Part shown: positions 50,715-58,867 of the stretch, piece after piece
Numbering within the stretch: position 1 is the stretch's first letter
Layout: each line of letters starts with the position of its first letter
DNA from: a bacterium
GTDB lineage: Bacteria; Auribacterota; Tritonobacteria; UBA1439
Assembly (NCBI GenBank): GCA_028716845.1
Contig: JAQUPF010000006.1
Coordinates: 62,001 to 126,000 of the forward strand
Reading direction: 5' to 3'
Length of the DNA: 64,000 bases
Program-made: the position numbers and the translations under genes
The notes under the pieces: generated by a model
Seen by the model: only the letters and a program-made list of their open reading frames with translations
Databases searched by the model: none
What the model was told of the DNA's origin: nothing

Positions 50715-52160
50715 GTGGCCATTCGACTCGAACAGTCGCAGCGGCAGATACAGAAGCTCATCATGTCGCCGCAGATGCAGCAGGCGATCCGGCTGCTCCA
50801 GCTCCCCCTCCTCCAGCTCCAGCAGGTCATCCGGCAGGAGATGACGCAGAACCCGGTCCTCGAGGAGGATCTCCAGGAGGAGGAGCAGCAGGAGATCGAG
50901 CGGCAGGAGACCGCGGACGAGGGGTCGACCGCCGCCGGCGATCAGGACGAGCTCAGCTTCGAGGAGGAATTCAGCCGCCTCGCCGCCATCGACGACGAGT
51001 GGAGGGAGTATTTCCGCCAGAGCGGCTCTCACCGGAAGTACTCGGAGGAGGACGAGGAGAGGCGACGATTCCTCGAGGCCTCCATCGTCAAGCCGGAGAC
51101 GCTCCAGGAGAACCTGCTCGACCAGATCGGCCCCCTCCTCCTCGACGAGCGCGAGCGGCGCATCTGCGAGGCGCTCATCGGCAACATCGATGACAACGGC
51201 TACCTCCAGTCGGACGTCGCCGAGATCGCCCGGTCGATCGGCGAGCCCGAGGCGGACGTGGAGCGGATGCTCTCCCTCGTCCGGACGCTCAGCCCCGTCG
51301 GCGTCGGCGCCCGCAACGTCAGGGAGTGCCTGCTCATCCAGCTCGACCGCCTCGGCAAGCGCGAGAGCCTCGCGGCGAGGATCGTCGAGGGGCACCTCGA
51401 GGAGCTCGGCGCCCGGAAGTACTCCTCGATCGCCCGCGCCCTCAAGGTCTCCCCCGCGCAGGTGCATCGCGCCGCGGACCTCATCGCCACGCTCGACCCG
51501 AAGCCGGGGCGCGTCTTCTCGGTCGAGCAGGCGCAGTACATCACCCCCGACGTCTTCATCGAGAAGGATCGGGACGGCTACACCGTCATCCTGAACGACG
51601 ACCGGATCCCGCACCTCCGCATCAGCAACCTGTACCGGAAGCTCATCTCCGCCCCCGGCACCGACAAGGGCGACCGCTCCTACATACGGGAGAAGATCAA
51701 GAACGGCCAGTGGCTCATCCGCAACATCCGGCAGCGCCAGCACACCATCTCCAACATCGCCGGCGAGATCGTGCGCCGGCAGCGGGGATTCATGGAGGAG
51801 GGACCCTCCCGTATGAAGCCCCTGACGATGCAGGAGGTCGCCGACGCCCTCGGCATCCACGAGTCCACCGTGAGCCGCGCGATCGCGGGCAAGTACGCCC
51901 AGACCCCGCACGGCCTCTATGATATGAAATACTTTTTCTCGACCGGCATCTCGACGGCCGGGGGCGACGCCGTCGCCGCCAACGCCATCAAGGGGATGAT
52001 CGGGGAGATCATCGGGCGGGAGAACCCGAAGGAGCCGCTGAGCGATCAGCAGGTCATCGACCTGCTGAAGGGGAAGGGGATCGCGCTCGCCCGCCGCACG
52101 GTCACGAAGTACAGGAAGGAACTCGGCATCCCCCCCTCGAGCCGCCGACGCTCATTCTGA
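50715..52160 (+). CDS. rpoN: RNA polymerase sigma-54 factor
   Basis: 481 residues from the GTG at 50715 (MAIRLEQSQRQIQKLIMSPQ), which has GGGGAG six bases upstream and fits the family start; the ORF track begins 26 codons too early. Region I Gln-rich (QAIRLLQLPLLQLQQVIRQEM), acidic region II, core-binding domain, helix-turn-helix MQEVADALGIHESTVSRAIAGKY, and the RpoN box ARRTVTKYRKELGI near the end. Requires AAA+ activators. No clear -24/-12 promoter was noticed in this window. Confidence 0.95.
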   Translation: MAIRLEQSQRQIQKLIMSPQMQQAIRLLQLPLLQLQQVIRQEMTQNPVLEEDLQEEEQQEIERQETADEGSTAAGDQDELSFEEEFSRLAAIDDEWREYFRQSGSHRKYSEEDEERRRFLEASIVKPETLQENLLDQIGPLLLDERERRICEALIGNIDDNGYLQSDVAEIARSIGEPEADVERMLSLVRTLSPVGVGARNVRECLLIQLDRLGKRESLAARIVEGHLEELGARKYSSIARALKVSPAQVHRAADLIATLDPKPGRVFSVEQAQYITPDVFIEKDRDGYTVILNDDRIPHLRISNLYRKLISAPGTDKGDRSYIREKIKNGQWLIRNIRQRQHTISNIAGEIVRRQRGFMEEGPSRMKPLTMQEVADALGIHESTVSRAIAGKYAQTPHGLYDMKYFFSTGISTAGGDAVAANAIKGMIGEIIGRENPKEPLSDQQVIDLLKGKGIALARRTVTKYRKELGIPPSSRRRSF

Positions 52161-52235
52161 GAGCGGCGTCCCGCCGCTGATGGGGCGCGTCACGGATTGC
52201 GATGCACGGGCGGGATCCTGCTCCACACGCGCCTG

Positions 52236-52351
52236 TTCACGGGAAACGACGGCCCGCTCACCCTGAATCGCCGCCATCCCGAGAAACGAGAAACGCTCCA
52301 CCTAGGCAGCCGCATTCCCCCGGGAAACGATAAACGAGAAACGATCAACGG
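52236..52351. repeat. ACGATAAACGAG-type repeat after tRNA-Thr
   Basis: Contains CGGGAAACGACGG, CGAGAAACGAGAAACG and, at the right edge, GGGAAACGATAAACGAGAAA then CGATCAAC, matching 49594-49627. Eight bases separate the edge from the CCA end of tRNA-Thr. Confidence 0.75.
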
Positions 52352-52357
52352 TAGTTC

Positions 52358-52433
52358 TGGAGCCAGCGATCGGAGTCGAACCGATAACCTGCGCATTACG
52401 AATGCGCTGCTCTGCCGATTGAGCTACGCTGGC
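52358..52433 (-). tRNA. tRNA-Thr (anticodon CGT)
   Basis: Minus strand 76-base cloverleaf: acceptor GCCAGCG/CGCTGGC, D-arm GCTCAATCGGCAGAGC, anticodon stem GCGCA/TGCGC with loop TTCGTAA (anticodon CGT), T-arm ATCGG-TTCGACT-CCGAT, discriminator T and encoded CCA. Convergent with rpoN. Confidence 0.95.
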
Positions 52434-52442
52434 GCCGTCTAC

Positions 52443-52470
52443 AGTGTACGGTCTAATGTTTAAAGTTCAA
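52443..52470 (-). promoter_or_regulatory. Promoter of tRNA-Thr
   Basis: Minus strand TTGAAC, 16-bp spacer, TACACT, with the -10 box nine bases before the tRNA 5' end. Together with adjacent AT-rich DNA this fits a stable-RNA promoter. The remaining 52471-52651 shows only a 15-bp tandem (CCCGATTCAGCGTG-like). Confidence 0.55.
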
Positions 52471-52651
52471 AGCAAAAAACGGCGGCGACATACATTGTGG
52501 ACTGACCTGTTGATCGTTATCTGCGTGCCGCTCCTGGTCTTGGGCACCGTGACAGAGCGCTTCACACCGGCGAGTTCCCGATTCAGCGTGTCCCGATTCA
52601 GCGTGGACAACGGTACATCATCCTGTTCAAATGCTTTCCACTATCGGCAGG

Positions 52652-54181
52652 TTACTGCTGCACTGTCAGCTCCTCTCTGTCCACCGTCCCGTAGTAGACC
52701 AGGTTCGAGGCGGAGGTCGTCCGCGTCATATCCACCGCACCGCCCTCGAGGAAGTATGGCCCCGGGGTGATCCCGCTGAACCCCGCCTCCAGCACCGGGT
52801 AGCCGAGGATCGGCTGCAGCACCGTGATCGGCCCCCCCTTGAATCCGAGGTACGGCGTCGGCGAGATCACGAATCCCCTCCCCCGCTCGTAGTAGAGCGT
52901 TCGCCCGTCCGCCATGATGATTCGCACGAACGGGTGGCACGGCGTCAGGATCGGCCACACGTCCGCGGTGACCGAGATCCGGTCGGCCTGCCCGTACTCC
53001 GCCTTGTCCGCCGTCAGGTCGATCGGCGGCGTCGGCGTCGCGGTAGGGGTCGGCGTCGGGTCCCTGAAGCAGTAGAGCACGTTATCAGCCGAAGCCTGGT
53101 AGACAGTGCCATCGTGAGCAATCACGGGCCCGACGTAGTTGTAGTTGCCCATCGTGTAACTCCAGAGGGACGAGCTGTCTGAGAGGAGAGTCCGCAACGT
53201 GTTGTCATAGGAACTGAAGTAGACGCGTCCCTCCGCGTCGATGGCAGTTCCGGTCACATCATTTGAGACTTCGTAGCTCCACAGCAGCGTGCGGTTCGGC
53301 GAGAACGCGTAGAGCAGGTTCAAGGCGGAGTTGACATACAGACGGCCGTCAGAGCCCACGGCGGGGGAATACCACCTTGGGCTCGCATGGTAGCTCCATG
53401 AGAGTGCGCCCGACGACGTCAACTCATACAACATGCCGTCATATGATCCGACGTAGACCTGGCCGGCGGACCCGACGGCGGGAGAGGAACGTATCCAGTG
53501 GGCCGTCACATAGCTCCAGGCAAACACCCCGTTGGAGTTGACCGCGTAGAGCGCATTATCGTCGGACCCGGCATATACCATCTCATTCACACCCAGGGCG
53601 GGTGAGGAAAATACCCCCAGTCCCGTGTTCAAGATGTCGTAGCTCCACAAGAGAACGCCTTGTGGGGTAATCCTGTAAAGGTTGCCTTCGGTCGATGTGA
53701 AATAGACTCTCCCGTCCGCCCCTATGGCGGGGGACGAGCGAACCGATAGCCCGGTTGTATAGCTCCATGACAGAACCCCCGCCGATGTGAATGCGTAGAG
53801 ATGACGGTCTTGGGAGCCGACATAGAGCATCCCGTCAGAGTTTATGGCGGGGACCGAATCGAGATTCGAGCCTGTCTTGTAGCTCCACAGGAGGGCGCCT
53901 TCCGGCGAGAGGGCGGTGATATTCTCGTCGTATGTGCCTATATAGACGCGCCCGTCGGATCCAATCGACGGTTGGGATTCGAGGTAGTCCCCTTCAAACG
54001 CATAGCTCCAGTGGAGCCTCCCCGTTACCGAGCCAATGTGCGAACTCTGGGCGGTGTGCCTCACGCCAGCCTGGAACATGGGCCAGGGGCTGCTTGCATC
54101 GAGTTGCGCTTGAAGCAATGGGATTGCAGAGAGGATCAAGAGGCAAGCTGAAAGGACGGTGAACGCGGTTCTCTGTTTCAT
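52652..54181 (-). CDS. Secreted PQQ/BamB-like beta-propeller protein
   Basis: Start at ATG 54181 (MKQRTAFTVLSACLLIL), with AGGAGG four bases upstream. 509 residues: signal peptide, SPWPMFQAGVRHTAQS, then eight to nine propeller blades with the period words GSDGRVYIGTYDENITAL, NSDGMLYVGSQDRHLYAF, LLWSYKTGS. The C-terminal 110 residues (after a Thr/Pro linker with PTPTATPTPPIDL) form a separate beta domain. Such proteins are scaffolds or adhesins; true PQQ-binding residues are not evident. Paralogue of 55815-57332. Confidence 0.85.
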   Translation of the reverse strand: MKQRTAFTVLSACLLILSAIPLLQAQLDASSPWPMFQAGVRHTAQSSHIGSVTGRLHWSYAFEGDYLESQPSIGSDGRVYIGTYDENITALSPEGALLWSYKTGSNLDSVPAINSDGMLYVGSQDRHLYAFTSAGVLSWSYTTGLSVRSSPAIGADGRVYFTSTEGNLYRITPQGVLLWSYDILNTGLGVFSSPALGVNEMVYAGSDDNALYAVNSNGVFAWSYVTAHWIRSSPAVGSAGQVYVGSYDGMLYELTSSGALSWSYHASPRWYSPAVGSDGRLYVNSALNLLYAFSPNRTLLWSYEVSNDVTGTAIDAEGRVYFSSYDNTLRTLLSDSSSLWSYTMGNYNYVGPVIAHDGTVYQASADNVLYCFRDPTPTPTATPTPPIDLTADKAEYGQADRISVTADVWPILTPCHPFVRIIMADGRTLYYERGRGFVISPTPYLGFKGGPITVLQPILGYPVLEAGFSGITPGPYFLEGGAVDMTRTTSASNLVYYGTVDREELTVQQ

Positions 54182-54426
54182 AACCCCTCCTTTCAATTGA
54201 AGAACTGCCATCCGTGCAGTGTCGCTCCGCCACTTGAGGGTAGTAGAATGTCATAGAAAGGTAAAGTGCATTCTTCCTCAAAAAAGAGGGGGGCGGCGAG
54301 CCCGAGGCCGATAGCCGAGAGTTTCCCCGTGACGGGCCCCGATTTCTCTGCCCGCGCCGGGTGTGTGCGACGGGGCGACGAATTTCGGGAAAATGCAGCG
54401 GGATTGAGGTACCATCTGCACGCGCG

Positions 54427-55344
54427 ATGAAATCCAGATCCCTCTCCGCGTACCCGATGCTCGTCGCCGCGGTCGCCATCTGGGGCGCCTCCTACCCGGT
54501 GACCAGGTACGTCCTGCGGGACATCCCCCCGTTCACGCTCGCCTTCCTCCGCTACGGCCTGGCGGGCCTCCTCTTCGCCCTCTGCATGGGGGGGCGGCTC
54601 CGCGTCCCGAGGAGCGAGACGGGGACCGTCCTCCTCCTCGGCGTCACCGGCGGCGCCGCCTTCGTGACGTTCATGAACCTGGGGATGGCGTTCACGACGG
54701 GGATCTCCGGGGCGCTCCTTTCGGGGGCCCCGCCGCTCATCACCGCGCTCCTCGCCCTCGCGATCCTCCGCGAGCCGCTCGGCGGGTGGACGGCGGCGGG
54801 GCTCGCCGCGGGGATCGCGGGCGTGGCCTGCGTCGCCGGCTCCTCGCTCCTGCCCGGTGGCGCGTCCTATGCCTCCCTCGGGGGGAACATCCTCATCCTC
54901 GCGTCGCAGTGCAGCTGGGCGCTCTACACGGTCATGGCGAAGCGCGCGGCGGGGAGGATGCCGGGCGCCGTCGCGGGGGCGTGGACGGTGATCGCGGCGA
55001 CCGGCCTCCTCTTCCCGTTCGCCCTCGCCGAGAGCGTCTGGGGGCGGCCGTGCGCCCTGACGGGAGGGGCCCTCCGGGCGATCCTCTACCTGGCGTTCAT
55101 CAACACCGCCCTCGCGTACCTTTTCTGGAACAGGGCGCTCCACTTCGTCGGGGCGGCGACGGCGGCGGGCTTCCAGTTCATCCAGCCCCTCTCCGGCGCG
55201 CTCGTCGCGATGGCGCTCCTCGGCGAGGTCCCCACCCTGCTGCTCATGGCGGGTGCGGTCCTCATCCTGGCGGGGGTGTCGCTGATGGCGCGCGCGGGGA
55301 AACGGACAGGTGACACGACAGATTCGTCTTTGCGATGCGCTTGA
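54427..55344 (+). CDS. DMT-superfamily (EamA) transporter
   Basis: 305 residues from ATG 54427 (MKSRSLSAYPMLVAA). Ten helices in two EamA repeats: AIWGASYPVTRYVLRDIPPFTLAFLRY in the first and NILILASQCSWALYTVMAKR in the second, with the family end AYLFWNRALHFVGAATAAGFQFIQPLSGAL. Usually a metabolite or amino-acid exporter; substrate unknown. 45 bp from the next gene, same strand. Confidence 0.92.
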   Translation: MKSRSLSAYPMLVAAVAIWGASYPVTRYVLRDIPPFTLAFLRYGLAGLLFALCMGGRLRVPRSETGTVLLLGVTGGAAFVTFMNLGMAFTTGISGALLSGAPPLITALLALAILREPLGGWTAAGLAAGIAGVACVAGSSLLPGGASYASLGGNILILASQCSWALYTVMAKRAAGRMPGAVAGAWTVIAATGLLFPFALAESVWGRPCALTGGALRAILYLAFINTALAYLFWNRALHFVGAATAAGFQFIQPLSGALVAMALLGEVPTLLLMAGAVLILAGVSLMARAGKRTGDTTDSSLRCA

Positions 55345-55389
55345 TCAGAACTACGGCCGGAAGATTCGGCCGGGACGGGAGGAGATGCC

Positions 55390-55800
55390 ATGACGACAGA
55401 CGAGGCGCGGGAGATCATCAGGGGGGCGGGCCACGGAATGCTCGCCACGGAGGCGGGCGGGCAGCCGCGGGTGCGCCCGATGGCGTTCGTCGTGACGGAT
55501 GATTGCAGGCTGCTGAGCTCGACCTGGCGGAGGAGCGGCAAGGTGCGCGAGATGGAGGAGAATCCGCGCGTCGAGGTGTGCTTCGTGGACAGGCGGAACC
55601 ATCAGCTCCGGGTGGAGGGGCGCGCGGACCTCTCGGGCGGCCCCGAGCGGAAGCGCGAGCTCCTGGCGCTCAACCCGCGCGTCCGGAACCATTTCGCCGA
55701 CGAGCACGACCCCGAGTTCGTCCTCATCGAGATCGTCCCGACCCGCGCGCGCTGGATGCCGCCCGGCTTCGGCGAGTACCGGGCCGTGGATATCGGCTGA
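55390..55800 (+). CDS. Pyridoxamine 5'-phosphate oxidase-family flavin protein
   Basis: 136 residues with GGGAGGAG before the ATG. Split-barrel flavin-binding fold: GHGMLATEAGGQPRVRPMAFV, LLSSTWRRSGKVREMEENPRVEVCFVD, and an ending WMPPGFGEYRAVDI. This general-stress/FMN-binding class binds FMN or F420; it is too short and diverged to be PdxH. Probably co-transcribed with the EamA transporter. Confidence 0.87.
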   Translation: MTTDEAREIIRGAGHGMLATEAGGQPRVRPMAFVVTDDCRLLSSTWRRSGKVREMEENPRVEVCFVDRRNHQLRVEGRADLSGGPERKRELLALNPRVRNHFADEHDPEFVLIEIVPTRARWMPPGFGEYRAVDIG

Positions 55801-55814
55801 GCGGGAGCGCTCCC

Positions 55815-57332
55815 CTACTCCACCGTGAACGGGACCGTCGACAGGAGGAACGCGTTCCAGGGACCGTGGATCGGCCCGACCGGCCTGAAGCACCCCGCCA
55901 TCACGCTGTAGGGGCCGGGCGGCGCGCCGGCGGGGACCTCGTGGACGATCGTGTACGCGTACCCCGCCCGCAGCCCCGGCACGTTCCTCGCGACCGGCCG
56001 GAGGGGGGCGTCGAGCGTGCGGGCGTTCAGCATCGAGCCGTCCGGGAGCTGCACGACCGCGTACGCCGTGAACGGCTCCGCGATGTCCTGATTCAGCCGG
56101 AACGTCGCCTCGAAGCGGTCGCCCGGCTCGAAAGAGGATTCATTCAGTCCGCCTCCCAGCGGGCCTTCCGCCGGCCCGGAGATCGCGTACAGGTTATCGT
56201 CCGCGGAGCCGATGTAGATCCTCCCGTACGATGTCCCCTCGATCTCCCTCTCGATATCGATGGCCGGAGATGGGCAGAAGGTGCATCCGAGCGTGTTGAA
56301 CTCTGCGTCGCAGCCGGTTCCCCACTTCCATATCAGCTCTTCCGAATCGATCTGGGCAACGTACGGGTATATCCTCCCGGCCCGGCAGATCGCCGGCGAG
56401 GAATCCACTTCGCATCCCACGTACCAGCTGAAGTCATACGTCCCGTCCGACTCAATGGAGTAGACATATCCGTCATGCGAGCCGATGACCACCCTCCCGT
56501 CAACCCAGATCGCGGGGGATGAGCGGCCGATGGAGGCACCCGTTTGGAAGTACCAGTCGAGAGTTCCGTCGGAATCGAGGCTGTAGAGGCGGCCGTCCAT
56601 CGAGCCGAAGAAGACCCTCCCGTCTTCTCCGATCGCGGGAGAGGAATTGACCGCGCCCCCCGTCGCATAGCTCCACAGCGGGTTCCCGTCCCCGTCCAGC
56701 TGGTACATGCGGGCATCGGATGAACCGACGTGGACCCTTCCATCCGGGTCTATGGCGGGAGAAGAGTTGATCATGCCGCCCGTTTTGTAGGTCCATTCCA
56801 GCGCACCGCCGGACTGAAAACAGTAGAGGCGATGGTCCTCGGAGCCGATGTACACCCTCCCGTCATCGTCTATCGCGGGACTGCATTCGATCGGCCCCGC
56901 CGTCTTATAGCGCCAGGACAGATTGCCGTCAGATGTGACGCAGTAGATGTAATGATCCGTGGAGCCGATGTACACCCTTCCATCGGCATCTATCGCGGGG
57001 CCCGCGCACCCAATGGGCCCTTCCGTCCGATAGCTCCACGACAGGAGCCCGTTGGAATGAACGCCGTAGATTCGATGGTCCTTCGAGCCGAAGAAGACCC
57101 TCCCGTCGGTTCCGATCGCGGGAGAGGAGAGGACGTCGCCGCCCGTCCTGAAGCTCCACGCCAGGGAGGGGGTGGCCGACCCCCTATAGGGGGCCTTGCT
57201 CAATCCCGTGTGCCTGATGTTCTGGTGGAACATCGGCCAGGGCGAATCGGCGAGCTGTGCGCGCGATGAAAGAGGCAGGAGGAGAAGGACGAACCCCAAG
57301 ACAAGGCCCGCTGCCGCGATCCCCCTTCTCAT
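55815..57332 (-). CDS. Secreted PQQ/BamB-like beta-propeller protein, paralogue
   Basis: Start ATG 57332 (MRRGIAAAGLVLGFVLLLL), with AAAGGAG upstream. 505 residues: signal peptide, SPWPMFHQNIRHTGLS, eight blades built on the word GxDGRVYIGSxDHxIY (IGTDGRVFFGSKDHRIY, IDADGRVYIGSTDHYIY), and a C-terminal beta domain of 110 residues. Same plan as 52652-54181, so a duplicated surface-protein family. Two Cys pairs in the seventh blade (TGCDAEFNTLGCTFCPSP) differ from the paralogue and could form disulfides or bind a ligand. Confidence 0.85.
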   Translation of the reverse strand: MRRGIAAAGLVLGFVLLLLPLSSRAQLADSPWPMFHQNIRHTGLSKAPYRGSATPSLAWSFRTGGDVLSSPAIGTDGRVFFGSKDHRIYGVHSNGLLSWSYRTEGPIGCAGPAIDADGRVYIGSTDHYIYCVTSDGNLSWRYKTAGPIECSPAIDDDGRVYIGSEDHRLYCFQSGGALEWTYKTGGMINSSPAIDPDGRVHVGSSDARMYQLDGDGNPLWSYATGGAVNSSPAIGEDGRVFFGSMDGRLYSLDSDGTLDWYFQTGASIGRSSPAIWVDGRVVIGSHDGYVYSIESDGTYDFSWYVGCEVDSSPAICRAGRIYPYVAQIDSEELIWKWGTGCDAEFNTLGCTFCPSPAIDIEREIEGTSYGRIYIGSADDNLYAISGPAEGPLGGGLNESSFEPGDRFEATFRLNQDIAEPFTAYAVVQLPDGSMLNARTLDAPLRPVARNVPGLRAGYAYTIVHEVPAGAPPGPYSVMAGCFRPVGPIHGPWNAFLLSTVPFTVE

Positions 57333-57414
57333 GGCCCTCTCCTTTCGGGCGCCCGGGAACCGATCCCCGGACCTGCGCCCCGCCGATGGAAACACCCACC
57401 TTCAAATCGGATGC

Positions 57415-57443
57415 CTTTTAGCAAGTTCTTTTATTCATGTCAA
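57415..57443 (-). promoter_or_regulatory. Strong sigma-70 promoter for the second propeller gene
   Basis: Minus strand TTGACA, 17-bp spacer, TAAAAG, 83 bp upstream of ATG 57332, in an AT-rich patch. Near-consensus -35. Confidence 0.7.
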
Positions 57444-57582
57444 CAAAATAATGCACAAGATAATGCGCATATCCGCTTGACCGGGAAACGGTTCGTCGAT
57501 TCTTCGGCGGGGGATTCGTGATCCTTCCGGGAACAGCCGGTCTCCGGGGGGGCGGGAGCACATGCCCGCGGGGAGACGGCAA

Positions 57583-57608
57583 GCCGGCGCCCCTACAGGG
57601 GCGCCGGC
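57583..57608. other. Perfect 26-bp GC hairpin
   Basis: GCCGGCGCCCC, loop TACA, GGGGCGCCGGC: an 11-bp perfect stem 56 bp downstream of the exported-protein stop at 57664. Without a T-run it is not a standard intrinsic terminator but is the only transcription-stop candidate between this gene and the second propeller gene. Confidence 0.6.
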
Positions 57609-57663
57609 CTGAGACCTCATTCCCCGCGCGCCTCATCGAGGACGCGCGGTTTCGCCTCGGCGG

Positions 57664-58344
57664 CTACCTTCCGTCGTCCAGCCACACCTCGACCCGGCCG
57701 AGGTAGGCGGTGGCGGCGCCCCCCTCCTGGTCGATGTCGAGCCATGCGGGCGCGCCGCCGCCCTTCGTGTTGTTGAAACGGCGGCTCCACCTCTCCTCAC
57801 CCGTGACCGCGTCCCGCAGCCCCAGGTAGTACCCGTTCCCGCCGGGGTACATGGACATGATGTCGTACGGGTGCCTCCTCTTGTAGGTGAGATCGCCGAG
57901 ATTCACCGGCTGGTCGGCGGCGCCCTGGCAGTTCGCCGAAACCATGTTGTTGCTGCCGAGGCTGTACTTGTAGATGAGCCCGCCGCTCCTGTTCCGGACG
58001 TTGACCGAGATGGCGTTCCGGACGCTCCGCTCGGTGTAGACCCTCGTGACGATCTTGACGGGAACCGGCGGCAGCGAATTGGCACGGGCCCCCCATCCGC
58101 AGCTCCCCGTGAAGAGGATCACGTACTGCCCGAGGGGGTGCCCGACGTGGATCCGCCGGGCGGGGCGGAGGTGCGGAAGCCGCGACTGCCAGGGGCTCCA
58201 CCCGCCCGTGCCCGTGCTCCAGTCCTCCGCGTAGACCAGACGCCATGCGGCCGACGCTTCCGTCGCGAAGGCCATGACCGCCGCGACGGCGACCAGGGCC
58301 GCGACAAGGCTCCGTATAGGTCTCCCTGAACAATTCGCGCGCAT
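57664..58344 (-). CDS. Exported protein of unknown function
   Basis: Start ATG 58344 (MRANCSGRPIRSLVAALVA), with GGAGGT seven bases upstream; the ORF-track start is 17 codons earlier. 226 residues. Signal peptide ending ATEASAAW. Mature part is beta-rich with WRLVYAEDWSTGTGGWSPWQSR at the start, reminiscent of concanavalin-like or carbohydrate-binding lectin folds where DW/W pairs open the first strand (the E-D-W-S-x-G-x-G-G-W form is common in such exported jelly-rolls), and GNGYYLGLRDAVTGEERW late. Function unassigned. Single gene. Confidence 0.7.
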   Translation of the reverse strand: MRANCSGRPIRSLVAALVAVAAVMAFATEASAAWRLVYAEDWSTGTGGWSPWQSRLPHLRPARRIHVGHPLGQYVILFTGSCGWGARANSLPPVPVKIVTRVYTERSVRNAISVNVRNRSGGLIYKYSLGSNNMVSANCQGAADQPVNLGDLTYKRRHPYDIMSMYPGGNGYYLGLRDAVTGEERWSRRFNNTKGGGAPAWLDIDQEGGAATAYLGRVEVWLDDGR

Positions 58345-58525
58345 CTTCACCACCTCCCTTCCGCCGCGGCGGGACATGCGCGGCCGCGCCTCCAACCTCT
58401 CGCTCCACGCGGCATCGCCGCCCGCCGCCCGTTTGTGAAGCGGGCACTGTACACAAGGCGCGGATTCCCGTCAACCCCGAATTCGCCGGGATATTGAATA
58501 TCAATCCAGTGGAGAAGCACCAATT

Positions 58526-58867
58526 CACCACGGATGACCACGGATCATTACGGATCCGCACTGATACTCTTCAAGTGAAATCCGTGGATACCCGTCGGAA
58601 ATCCGTGCAGATCCGTGGCTCGGGGTTCATTATTTTCGCCGCGGATTGACGCGGATGACAGATACTCCCTCCCGCCACAGAGATCACAGAGATTATGGAG
58701 AATCCGGAGGATGCAACCCGTTCAATCTGCATTCATCATCGCGAACTGGATCTGCGTTCATCCGCGGCAAAGCATTGTCTTTCGCCGCGGATCGGGCGAG
58801 ATGCGAACGACGCGCTCCTGCTCTCCGATCCGTGCCCATCCGTCAATGGTCCGCGGGGATCCGTGGC
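58526..58867. repeat. ATCCGTG-type repeat cluster, copies 5 and 6
   Basis: The first part (58526-58619) has CACCACGGATGACCACGG, then several ATCCGTGGATACCCG-like words. The second (58637-58867) has GCCGCGGATTGACGCGGATG, a CACAGAG element at 58673-58693, and ATCCGTGCCCATCCGTC near the end. It fills the 500-bp gap between the exported-protein gene and murJ and supplies the murJ stop codon. Confidence 0.75.

Noticed and set aside
57583-57608. Perfect GC hairpin as a phage attachment site or origin
   Set aside because: No integrase, tRNA or DnaA-box cluster nearby; a transcription-related hairpin is simpler.
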